A DNA stretch of 64,000 nucleotides from Chamaecyparis obtusa (taxonomy: Eukaryota; Streptophyta; Pinopsida; Cupressales; Cupressaceae): positions 1,692,001 to 1,756,000 of the forward strand of contig BSBK01005649.1 in the NCBI GenBank assembly GCA_027943335.1. Direction: 5' to 3'. The notes beneath the pieces are model-generated. The model ran no database searches. It had not been told where the DNA came from and worked only from the letters and a program-made list of their open reading frames with translations. The position numbers and the translations under genes are program-made. Of this stretch, positions 46,180 to 56,112 are shown piece by piece. Each line of letters starts with the position of its first letter. Positions within the stretch are counted from its first letter, which is position 1.

Positions 46180-47387
46180 TGTATGCAAATTAGTTGGATA
46201 CTATTCTAAATGATAAATTAACTAATAAAAGGTTAATAAATCTATCTAATAAGCAAACTACAATGAAGAATGCAATAACAAATGAAACCAAATTAACAAT
46301 TTACCTTCACCTACAAATGCAGCTTGTCTCCATTGTCCTCCTAGCTTTGATTTCTTGAAGATGTTGAGCTCTCAGATTTCAAAATGAAGCTCTTTCCCAA
46401 GATGATTCCAAAGTGTGGAGATTGAATGAAATGAGTGCACAACTAAAACTTGATTATGCAAATATGGTGGATGAAATGCAAATGATAGGATGATAATATG
46501 GATGCTTGGTTGCTTGATTGCTTGGATGCTTGATTGCTTGGATGCTTGATTACTTGAATGCTTGGATGCTTGGATGCTTGAATGCTTATTCTCAAAAATA
46601 CCTATTAGCCTTCAGATGGAAAATGAGGCTCCTTTTATAGAGTTTTGGAGGATCTAGGCCTAGGTGGCAGAATCCTACGATGGAGAATGAAAGGTGGAAG
46701 ATCCTAGGGCTAGAATTGACTTGGTTGAAGGAGTTGAGAGAAAGGGGGATGTAGTTGGAATGTGAGAGAAAGAATAGGGATGATGTTCCTCTCATATTGA
46801 CATGGAGGAGAAGAAGGTGGAAGGGAAAGACACATGTCAAGTGTCTCACAAAGACCAAAGAGAGAAAGAGGGAAAGACCTTTTCCTCATGAGGACTCTTT
46901 GCACAAGTGTCCTATGACTCACTCTTGACCCTTAGAGGTGGCTTGAGAAGCCCCTTAGGAATAGGGAATGTCTCTTGACTTGGTTGTTGAGAGGACATGT
47001 GGTCATAAGACCAAGTCCTATGAGGCCACATAGCCCTTAAGAATAGGACATGTGTGGGTGAGGATAAATATGAATAAATAATTAATAATAATTATTTATC
47101 TTAGCCAAGGTGATGTGTCAGGTGACTAGGTGGATGAAGTGGACTAGGAGATTTAGTCATATTTAGGTGATTGTGTATTTAATTAAATCACTTTAATAGA
47201 CTATTTAGAAGACTTAGGATATAGAATTAGACTATAGTGAATTTATTAAATAAATTAAATAATTTACTTAATAAATAGAAGAAATAAATATTAATTAAAT
47301 AATAAATATTTAATTAATTTATCAAGTCAATAGTAATTAAATAATAAATATTTAATTAATTAATAAAGCCATTTTTAGGTGTATACA
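46180..47387 (-). repeat. 5' LTR of the Tat element (1208 bp)
   Basis: Located upstream in element orientation, next to the PBS. It carries the gag-pol TATA box and the same GCTTGGAT array as the other LTR. It ends at CA immediately before the GAGGG duplication inside LINE ORF3. Confidence 0.95.
46631..46640 (-). promoter_or_regulatory. TATA box driving Tat gag-pol
   Basis: CTATAAAAGG on the minus strand, in the LTR beside the PBS. Transcription would start roughly 30 bases downstream, giving an R-U5 region of about 420 bases before the PBS. Confidence 0.65.
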
Positions 47388-47392
47388 GAGGG

Positions 47393-48596
47393 CAAGGAGG
47401 GTAAAGATGAGGAGGTTGAGTCGGGAGAAGAAGAGTATGTCCGGTCCGATACTGAGGAAAGACAAGAGATGCATTCAGACACAGATGAGGAGGCTACCCC
47501 ACAGACTAGAAGGGGGAAAAAGAAAATTAAAATGGAGAAAAAGGAGACTCCCAACCCTAAACAGAGCATTAAGATCTCATCTGATAAAGATTACAATGAG
47601 AGGGCGGAGGGAATGGATACTAAGGGTGACAGTGCTAAAGAGGAGGAAGATACCGTTGTCGAAGAAGAGGATAATAAAGAGAGGAAGGGTGGAAAGAGAA
47701 CCATTATTATTAAGATGCCTGCCGATAGAGAGGAGGTTTCTACTGACAAACCATTCAGGAGATTGAAAAAAGGGAAGGATATTGATGAGGAACCCAAGGC
47801 GGAAAGGCAGGAGGAGGGAAAGGATAATGATGAGGAAGAGGAGAATCAGGGGGAAGGGGATGATAATGAGCAAGGTTTTGATGATTATGGGTCTGGACAT
47901 TACACTTGCAAGATTTCAGGCAAAGACAAGAGTGTGGTTTGGAGGAATTTTGATAATATCTCTGTGAGGATGGGTCTCAAGAGAGAAATCATGAAAACAC
48001 TAGTTAAGGAGAATAAGGAGGGAACAATTCAAATGGAGGAGCTTATTGATCCTGCCCTAGTCATTTTGAGCGACATGATGAAGGAGAACCCTCATATGGA
48101 TGTGCTTAATAATGCTAAGAACAGTGTAATTGAAAGCTACAGGACCACTAAATGGACCTATCATGAAATCCAAGAGCTTAAATACAGGGTGGGTAGATTG
48201 GAAAGGGAAAATTGCAGCAATAAGAACATGAATACTGAGGAGGAGAAGGATATGGAAAACAGAGTGGAGGAAGTGAAGAGGAGAGTTCAGAGCATGGAGG
48301 GCACCTTGTAGAAAATTGCAGAGCAAAGCTACAATATTCTTAAAGCTTCTAATGACAACATAAAGGTGCTGATTAACAAAATTGAGGAACACAGGGGCAG
48401 CAAGGAGGATGACCAGTCTCCATATAGTGGCAAAGATAAGTCTCCTGAGGAAGGACCAAGGAAGAGAACCAGATCTAGCACTATGAAAAAGGACACCTAG
48501 GAGCTTGATAAAGATCTCTCAGACCTTAAGGAGGTGGCTAGAAGGGTGTCAGAACTGGAGATTCGTGCTATGGAGATTCTCAGAGAAATTGCCTGA
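47393..48596 (+). pseudogene. LINE ORF3, C-terminal part (charged, coiled-coil)
   Basis: Continues the 29562-30445 frame exactly once the Gypsy element and its duplicated GAGGG are removed (884 + 1204 bases = 696 codons including the stop). It begins with long Glu/Lys/Asp-rich stretches, then a compact region (DKSVVWRNFDNISVRMGLKR; TIQMEELIDPALVILSDMM) and a predicted coiled coil (YRVGRLEREN, VEEVKRRVQSMEG, IKVLINKIEE). TAG stops at 48309 and 48498, both plausibly from CAG, are the only breaks. Lys/Arg clusters (KRGGKRT-like, RKRTRSS) could be nuclear-localisation signals. Function unknown; it could form an RNP scaffold or chromatin tether. Confidence 0.72.
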
Positions 48597-48802
48597 GTTG
48601 TTCTCCTAGCTTTGGGCCTTACCTGGTTTTTTGTTCTGCTTCCTTGGTTGTTTTTTTTGGTTTTATCTTGCTTTCTGGTGGGGGGATGATGTTTTAGCAT
48701 GTGGCTTTTATGTTGTTGCTACTTTAAACACTATATCTATGTTATGCTTTTAGTTCTATAAGGGTTCCAAGGCCCCATCAAAACCTATTTTCCATAATAA
48801 AA
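48597..48802 (+). other. LINE 3' UTR and tail
   Basis: T- and G-rich untranslated segment (TTTTTTTTGGTTTTATC) ending CCATAATAAAAA before the right TSD. The very short A tract suggests decay or an intrinsically short tail. Confidence 0.7.
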
Positions 48803-48822
48803 AACTTACCCTTATATTTATC
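48803..48822 (+). repeat. Right target-site duplication of the LINE
   Basis: Exact second copy of the 20-bp sequence at 23667-23686. Minus-strand Copia gag sequence resumes immediately after it. Confidence 0.95.
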
Positions 48823-49590
48823 TTTCCCTCTAGGCAACCTTTTAGAATATAAAGCTTCCAATTCATTACGTTCTCTTTCTTCAAACAAGATAGATTCATA
48901 ATCATTACAGTAATATGTTGAAGAACTATTAGATATCTCATTTCCTTTCCTGGATGGTGCAAGAGTAAATGATGACTTGAAAGTAGCTTCAACTTTTGGC
49001 ATACTATAATCATAATTGCTTAACTCAAATGCAGTTAATTTCCTTATCAATGCATCAAAAGTAACAATAAAAGTTCCTAGAGCTTGTATAGTTGAAACCC
49101 TAATAACATACTGAGGTAATAAAGTTCTCAATACTTTTCTTACCTTATCTTCCTCAGGAACATTACCACTGGCACCTCGGATAATATAAACAATTTCTAT
49201 GATTCTCTAATGGTATTGCTCAATGTTCTCATTTTCTTGCATCTTCATGCCATCATATTTTCCTTTCAAATGATCAACCTTTACCTTCTGCACATGTGGA
49301 TCTCCACCATAGATAGTCTTAAACTTCTCCCACATCTCATAAGTAGTATCTAAGTCTTTGACATCAATAAACTATGCATATGAAAGAGTATTGGCAATAG
49401 CTTCCATAGTAGTAGTATGTTCTTGACTAATCTTCAATTGATCTGTAGTTAGGGTTCCTAAAGGGACATTATACTTAGTAACCACATTATCTCAATAGTG
49501 ATCACCCATACCTTTAAGATAGATCTTTATTCGAATGCACCAAACTGAGTATTTGTCTCTTGTGAATTTAGGACCTTCCTTTCTCATCAT
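48823..49590 (-). pseudogene. SIRE/Maximus-like Copia gag, N-terminal part
   Basis: Starts MMRKEGPKFTRDKYSVW at ATG 49590, 52 bases after the PBS. It continues through YEMWEKFKTIYGGDPHVQ, LLPQYVIRVSTIQALGTF and LTAFELSNYD to ALYSKRLPRGKDKYKGK, where the LINE entered. It is one frame with a few stops (HY-stop-DN, YA-stop-FI, YH-stop-RI) and no frameshift, noticeably better preserved than the pol part on the other side of the LINE. The capsid region matches the UBN2-type gag of plant Copia elements. Confidence 0.85.
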
Positions 49591-49641
49591 CTTCAAATCT
49601 TTACCTCAAGTTGTTAAGCTTCACCACAAAAGAGGACTAAA

Positions 49642-49653
49642 GCTCTGATACCA
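49642..49653 (-). other. Primer-binding site of the nested Copia element
   Basis: TGGTATCAGAGC on the minus strand, two bases from the LTR end (CTAACA). It confirms that the Copia element is on the minus strand and that its 5' LTR lies above 49656. Confidence 0.92.
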
Positions 49654-49655
49654 GT

Positions 49656-50381
49656 TGTTAGTCCTAGGATCATATTACGAAGAGGGGGTGAATCGGTAAT
49701 CTACCAATTATTCAACTTTTTAACCTCTTAAACTTTACAACAACATTCACAAGATTAAACTTAATAGAAGCAAATGAAAATCATAACCATAAGCACATCC
49801 ACATAATAACGAAACATTTGACACAAATATTTATCTTGTGGAAACCTAATTTGGGAGAAAACCACAGTGTAAATTAGTACCCACTAAATGATGTACTCTT
49901 CTGAAGTACGCCCTGTTAGGAGTTTACAACAAAACTATTAGGTGTTACCTAATTAAGGGATTTACCTTAGGCATGTTAGGACCTTTATCCAGTTAAGAGT
50001 AGTATTGTTAGAGGTCTTTAGACACATGATAATGTGCCACCCTGTTAAAAGATGTATAACAAGGACCTGCTAGGATCCACCCAAGTAAGAGATTTTGACT
50101 ATTGCAACTGTTAGGAAACAACAAAATGAATGATTTATAGAATAGCACTACCTCTTCTTGATGAGATCCACTAAAGCACACAATCTCTTCATAATACACT
50201 TAACTATGTTCTCGGATTGATCGTAACTCCCACTTTACAACCACACTTACCCAAGACACAATCAACATGCTTAACTTCCAACTTCATCCATTATATACTA
50301 AACTATTAAGTCCACTGCCTTAATCAAGCCCTAAATCTTAAATAGATTTGAATTTCAAATATTCCTCTTAGATCCAACACA
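49656..50381 (-). repeat. 5' LTR of the nested Copia element (minimum extent)
   Basis: On the minus strand it ends ...CTAACA just before the PBS. A plausible start is TGTTGGATC at 50381. The true upstream limit is uncertain, because sequence up to 51582 (also ending CCAACA on plus) is related in inverted orientation. Near the gag side it carries AGAGGGGGTGAATCGGTAATC. Confidence 0.6.
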
Positions 50382-51059
50382 CCACAAGTCAAGTCGCTAA
50401 ACAAAATAGTTTGGTTACCAAGCAAGAAAAAGTCATTTGGTAAAAGGAAAGTAAGTTTCGGTAAAGAGAAAGGAAGTCAAGACACTGAGTAGAAGATTTC
50501 AGTTACCAAGCGAAGTAAATAGAGTTTTAGTTGAAGAAAAAGAAGTTAGCCATCGAGCAAGGAACAAAAATTAAATACAAGGATCAAAATGAAGTTTAAT
50601 GATGAGTCATGATGAGCTAGAAGATTATAATGACGAGGAAGAGTCAGTTAATGAGATCTATGATCGTGAAAATTCAAGGTGATGATCTATGGTATAGATC
50701 TAAGCAGCAAAAAGTGAAGGTACAAGTTCCAAGAAATTTTAAGTTCTAAGGTGATGATAAAACATTTTACCGAGCTCTAAATTCATTGAATAAGTTTATG
50801 AGGATGATTGGACGACTGAGATTAATCAAAGGAAAATGTAATAAAGGAGATTAAGAGGCAAAATAAAGTCCATATAAAGGATGAAGTTGTATGAAGAAAA
50901 ATATGACAAGTTGAAGTTTTCATGAGTCACCGACTGATGCGGTGAAGAAGGAAAAGGTTGAAATCCGAGTCAGAAAGTTGAGATTGATGAAGTGTTGAAG
51001 CCAGTGGAAAGTGAAGGAATGAAGTGAAGATAAAGAGCACACAAGGGATCTGATTATGC
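50382..51059. other. Spacer between inverted LTR arms
   Basis: No protein-like frame. Rich in AAG/GAAG words (AGTCAAGACACTGAG, AAGTGAAGATAAAG). It may be the middle of one large LTR or the remnant of a second element. Confidence 0.4.
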
Positions 51060-51582
51060 AAAAGGTAGTTGTAGATTTATAGATCAATTTATATACTGTT
51101 GCTTATTAAAATTTGTAGCAGAAAAATCTCTTAACCGAGTGGACCTAACCGTCTTATTGTAAATCCTTGCAAGAGGTGACATTCTTGAAGAGTGTTTGAA
51201 GACCTTTAACTAGGCCACTCCTAACAAGATGGAGATCCTAAAAGATCTAAGGCAAATCCCCTAACAGGGTCACATTTAACAATGTGCATTGTAATATTTA
51301 ACCAGTTTGGCTTTTAATCGAGCATACTTCAGAAGAGTATTTCTTTAGTGGGTGACAATTTCCATAGTGGTTTTTCCCAAATTGATTTTACACGTTAAAT
51401 AATGGTGTTATATATGTTGAATGTTTATTGTGATTGTTATTGTTGATTAATAAAGTTAATTTGTTGTTATTGGTTAATATTGAAATATTTTTGACCGAGT
51501 TGACACTAAGTTGAATCAGAGAAAGTTTTTAAGGTACATAGAATCAAGGATTACTGATTCACCCCCTCTCTGTAATCCAACA
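51060..51582 (+). repeat. Inverted arm homologous to the nested Copia LTR
   Basis: The reverse complement (starting TGTTGGATTACAGAGAGGG) follows the 49656-50200 plus-strand sequence block by block: GAGGGGGTGAATC, AATTTGGGA-AAACCAC, CCCACTAAA, TACTCTTCTGAAGTA, GGATTTGCCTTAG and AAAGGTCTTCA. Divergence is considerable. Either the LTR has self-complementary arms or a related LTR landed in opposite orientation. Confidence 0.7.
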
Positions 51583-51588
51583 ATTGTG

Positions 51589-52372
<784 letters not shown>

Positions 52373-55004
52373 TGTCACAACCCATTTTATTTTCTTACCA
52401 ATATTTTAGTTGAAACTTTAAGTTCAAAACTAAATTTTTAAAACTATGAGGGTGGTTGGTAATTAATGGGAAGACTGGGAATTAAGTAAAGGGAGATCCT
52501 ATTTTAAGGGAAAGTTACCCATGCATGCAAGAGAAGGGAAGGGAATATTTATTATTATTATTTTTCTTATCTTTTGGGGAAGGTTTTTATTGGGGGAAGC
52601 ATGAGAAGAACTCGATCTTTTGATCTTTAACCATGAGGAGATAAATCAATTTGCAATTTGGCGGTATAAGATGAATGAAAGTTTAATCTTGATTTGGCAA
52701 GGTGTTACCAACTCAAGATCACCTCTCACCAACACCTAGAGAAAAATGGAGATGATCTTCATATCAGAGAGGATTTCATTAGGATTTTTTATCCAACTAT
52801 GTGGTAAATGGAGGGTCACCCACTTCAAAATTTTATCAGGTATTTATAAGATTGGCTATTGTTAGTTAGATTCTTCATGAGATTACATTGTCATGTAATC
52901 GTATTCCCACTTACTTTCATGTTAAAATAGGTATAATAATTCAATCTTCCATTTTCTTTGCAATAGCCACATTTGATTTGATATGCATTCGTACTTACTC
53001 TGTCTCATTCATATCTCCAAAGAAATATCTAAGTGATAACTTCAAGATTAGAATATCAATTGATGATGGCGATCTTAACCCTCCTTTGAGAATTGGGTAG
53101 GGTAGCTAGATTTGGTTTGGGTGTTGATGTAAAAGAGATGCTATTGTGAATACACAGTAAATAAATTAGAGATTCTATTATGTATGTACAGTTAACAAGA
53201 TTATAATAAAGTTTGACAAAGATCATATTACCTCCTATAGTTGGATATACATATTCAAGTGTTGCTTTGAATATGTATTCTATGTAGAACATGGAACTTT
53301 CTAGAGGACACACCCAGCTATATGAACACATTATCTATGTGTATCTATGAGTATGAAACAAATTCTATGTATCGAAATATCAACCTTAATGAAATAGAAG
53401 TCGGGTTTGGCACAATCTCAAACTAAATGAAACATGGGTCATATTTGTTGATGGGGTGCTCCACATCCAGCGTAAATAGTCAATATCAATTTTTATGCAT
53501 GTTGACTTTATAATAGTTGGTGGGGTTGGACATAGCATTTGGTTTCTTCCAACACAACAACATCAAATAGTGTATGCTTTGAACTAAGACATGATATGAA
53601 GATTGTGAATGAAAGTGAAAACCACACACAAGAATTTTTCATAGGAATTATTTTCCATTAGACACTGTAGAACTATGGTTGTGCATTGTCTATTATTGGC
53701 TTGCATACTATTCTCTTGTTCTGCAAAAAATGTTGCATTGTTTCAGAAGTATATAACATAATTTGTGTTGATAAGGTTTTAGGGGTATTGTGACCTCTAG
53801 GAATATATAATTGGAGTTCACAAAAACTAATTCACTTAAAAACTATGTTTCTTGCTATTGATGTTTATATGGCATATGCAACATAGATAGTGGTTTAGTT
53901 ATAGTTCAAATTCTCCATCTTTGGAGCCATTAACTTGGTTGAAGGTGTTTTTAAGTATTTGTGTGGCACTTTTTACTATAAGAAAAACATGCATTGGAGC
54001 ACATTTATAAATGTGCTTGGTGATAGTTTACTCTTCAAATTTTGTTGAGAAGACATTCTAATATTTGGTCTATAGTCATATATCCTTATTCACCATGCGT
54101 TGACCTTTGTGATTCATTAATGGTTGATACCTATAGATAGATCAAGTTCTTTCTAATCTTGGCATAACAGAATATTTCTCTATTCTTGAGGCTGCTATTC
54201 ATAAATTGTACATATGTTTCCATGCATTGACAATTCCTTTTAGCATTGTTAAGTATCAATATTAAGGTGATGTATAGTTTTTAACATGTTTTGGCATTTT
54301 GTTTGTTGTTGTTAGAGAGTATGCAACTATTTACTTATTCGATATTAATTTGATTTTAGAACTCATGACTATTGGTAAGACAATGTCCTTGTGTTTTCAG
54401 TGCAAACATTTATAGCATACTAGGTCTCTCTTTTATGCTCCTATGTGAAAAGGTTGAAATTATAGGCTGAGAAAGTGAGTTGTTAGTCATAATGCAAATA
54501 AAAACTTCCATAAACATTTTAATGATTTGAAACATCCATAACATTAAATCTATTTACTGTTAGATAGATGGTTTTGACTAGCTAGGTGATGTACAAAACA
54601 TAGGAAGCTTGATTTAGTGACCTTATCTTTCTATATCTTTACATTTTAATTAGACATTGAACGACATATCTTGAGGATGGATAGATTTGGGTAATTTGGC
54701 ATGTAGAAATTATATCTTGCATGAAGTGTAATAAACTGATATTTATCTTTACTGATGCATGCTGGAAGTGAATTTTTGTTATTGTAAATTATAAATACAG
54801 ACTGTATGTTTATTGAGATGAATTCATGATATGATTACCTCTTGGGATATTTTGATTTTTGTTATTGTAAATTTAAAATACAGACTGTATGTTTATTGAG
54901 ATGAATTCATGATATGATTACCTCTTGGGATATTTTGTGATTAAGAGGGGTCTAGTTATATGAAATTATATCATTATTAATGTATTGAACTTATTTTAAA
55001 TACA
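52373..55004 (+). other. Probable Gypsy LTR start, then unassigned DNA
   Basis: TGTCACAACCC, a common start of plant Gypsy LTRs, directly follows a purine tract (AAGGGGGGAAGGA, 52360-52372). No LTR end or partner was found, so the extent is unknown. The rest is AT-rich with no gene; an 83-bp tandem duplication lies near 54.77-54.94 kb. Confidence 0.4.
54773..54938 (+). repeat. Two-copy tandem repeat (period 83 bp)
   Basis: Units start TTTTTGTTATTGTAAATT and include ACAGACTGTATGTTTATTG and GATTACCTCTTGGGATATTTT. Copies at 54773 and 54856 are nearly identical, indicating a recent duplication. Confidence 0.92.
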
Positions 55005-55236
55005 TGTCCCCCCATAAATCCCTTTTTTGAATAAATCACTTTTTATTTAAATTCATCCACATCTTAGTATTCTTCTAAGCTTGGATTAATTTAAACCTAG
55101 TTCAAATTAATCTAAATCCCTACCTAAAACCTAGCCTACACCCATCACCTCACTTGCTAAACTTACTCTCCCACCTAATCACTCCCTTAACCTCACTTAA
55201 AAGGTGATTCCTAACCTCATTAGTGCTAATGAGTTT

Positions 55237-55252
55237 CTCACACATGTGTGAG
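55237..55252. promoter_or_regulatory. 16-bp palindrome, first copy
   Basis: CTCACACATGTGTGAG is a perfect palindrome. Its 14-bp core TCACACATGTGTGA recurs at 55341-55354, 103 bp away, and both lie upstream of a TATA box. They could bind a dimeric (bHLH- or B3-like) factor. Confidence 0.5.
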
Positions 55253-55340
55253 CACCTCTTCCCAAGGAAGTCGCCAAACTTCCTTAAATGCTCTAACTCC
55301 TTCTTACAAATTTGTCCCCCACACTCTTCCCTAAAGTTGA

Positions 55341-55354
55341 TCACACATGTGTGA
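55341..55354. promoter_or_regulatory. 14-bp palindrome, second copy
   Basis: TCACACATGTGTGA, the same core as at 55238-55251, about 160 bp upstream of the TATA box at 55512. Confidence 0.5.
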
Positions 55355-55511
55355 GAAACCTTGAGCCCTTCAAACCTTAAATGCCCATCTTGTCTCAAAT
55401 TGACCTGTCATCATATCCATCCTCTCTAGCCTATTTGTCTTCTATGTGGCTCTTATGTGGATGCCACATAGGTGCCACCTCATAAAAGCCCTCTTCCTCC
55501 CTCCAAAAAAC

Positions 55512-55519
55512 TATAAATA
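55512..55519 (+). promoter_or_regulatory. TATA box in the probable Gypsy LTR
   Basis: TATAAATA within AAACTATAAATAGCGGCC, preceded by a C/T-rich stretch. Confidence 0.6.
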
Positions 55520-56093
55520 GCGGCCTTTCCAACAGAAAATCATCTCTCATTTTTTCATTGTTATCATGTTAGTTTATCTCTATAATTTCTTAAGCATTTA
55601 GCATTTTAGTTTCTTGTTTGTGCTTTCAATCTAAATCACTTAGCATGTTTTAGCATAATGGGTAAATGAATCTTAGTTTACTTAGCATTGTGGTTTCCTT
55701 TCAATCCAAATCACATAGCATGTTTAATGGTAAATGAATCTTAGTCTTGCATCTCATTTTTAGTTTTTAATCTTCATCTTCATCTCTTAGAATCCTTGGT
55801 GCAAACTAGTTCTTCATATTAGTTCTTGCATCATTTTGGGATCTCCTTTAGCTTTCATTTAGGACTTAAATCATTCCAAGATTTCATTGGGGACCATATC
55901 CTTTCATTGTGTTTTGGAAAGCACATCCACATATCTCCATAATGAACAAATCAAATGGAACTTGGGTGCTTCCATTCTAGTTCAATCAGAGGTGGTGTGT
56001 TTGAATATTTGTTGTATGTTTCATATTTGTTTAAACTAATGGTTGATTGTCTATGCATGCTCTCGATAGGTTAGGCTCTTTGCACTCACATTT

Positions 56094-56112
56094 TGGCACG
56101 TCTGGTAGGACC
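56094..56112 (+). other. Probable Gypsy primer-binding site
   Basis: TGGCACGTCTGGTAGGACC follows the LTR end CACTCACA. TGGC-type starts of this kind are common in plant Athila/Tat-like elements. The primer tRNA is not assigned. Confidence 0.5.

Larger units (their letters stand above)
30446..47387 (-). mobile_element. Tat-lineage Ty3/Gypsy retrotransposon with antisense PMD gene, 16.9 kb
   Basis: Bounded by 1208-bp LTRs (TG...CA) and a perfect 5-bp TSD GAGGG (30441-30445, 47388-47392). Coding orientation is minus: PBS beside the right LTR, gag-pol from 44199 to 36994, PPT beside the left LTR. Gag-pol has protease, a G-patch, RT, a degenerate RNase H, a second archaeal-type RNase H and integrase, the known Tat arrangement. 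A 5.3-kb segment between pol and the 3' LTR holds a PMD gene on the opposite strand with its own TATA box. LTRs differ at about 18 of 1208 positions (hand count, about 1.5%), so it is the youngest datable element here, and it sits inside the LINE. Gag-pol has 19 in-frame stops but no frameshift. Confidence 0.95.
23687..48802 (+). mobile_element. L1-type LINE with three ORFs, itself split by a Gypsy element
   Basis: The element comprises 23687-30445 and 47393-48802, about 8.2 kb without the nested Gypsy. It is flanked by a perfect 20-bp TSD and ends in a short A-rich tail (CCATAATAAAAA). It has a 15-base leader, ORF1 with a CCHC knuckle, ORF2 with APE-type endonuclease, RT, zinc finger and RNase H, and ORF3 of about 695 codons. 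ORF1/ORF2 overlap as ATGA, and ORF2/ORF3 overlap as ATGTTAA. It appears full-length rather than 5'-truncated. The in-frame stops and several frameshifts show it is now inactive. Confidence 0.93.
55005..56090 (+). repeat. Probable Gypsy LTR (5' LTR)
   Basis: The right end is placed at CACTCACA, four bases before a Gypsy-type PBS. The start at TGTCCCCCC is a guess. It contains two near-identical palindromes, a TATA box at 55512 and, downstream of it, a repeated AATCACTTAGCATG / AATCACATAGCATG segment. No second LTR was found in the window. Confidence 0.45.

Noticed and set aside
47577..47900. Leucine/isoleucine-rich minus-strand frames suggesting membrane proteins
   Set aside because: They are complements of the Glu/Lys-rich ORF3 codons and carry no independent support.
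49642..49653. Match to initiator-Met tRNA, also at 7777 and 60786
   Set aside because: Each is only a 12-13-base PBS next to an LTR; no cloverleaf or B box follows, so these are not tRNA genes.
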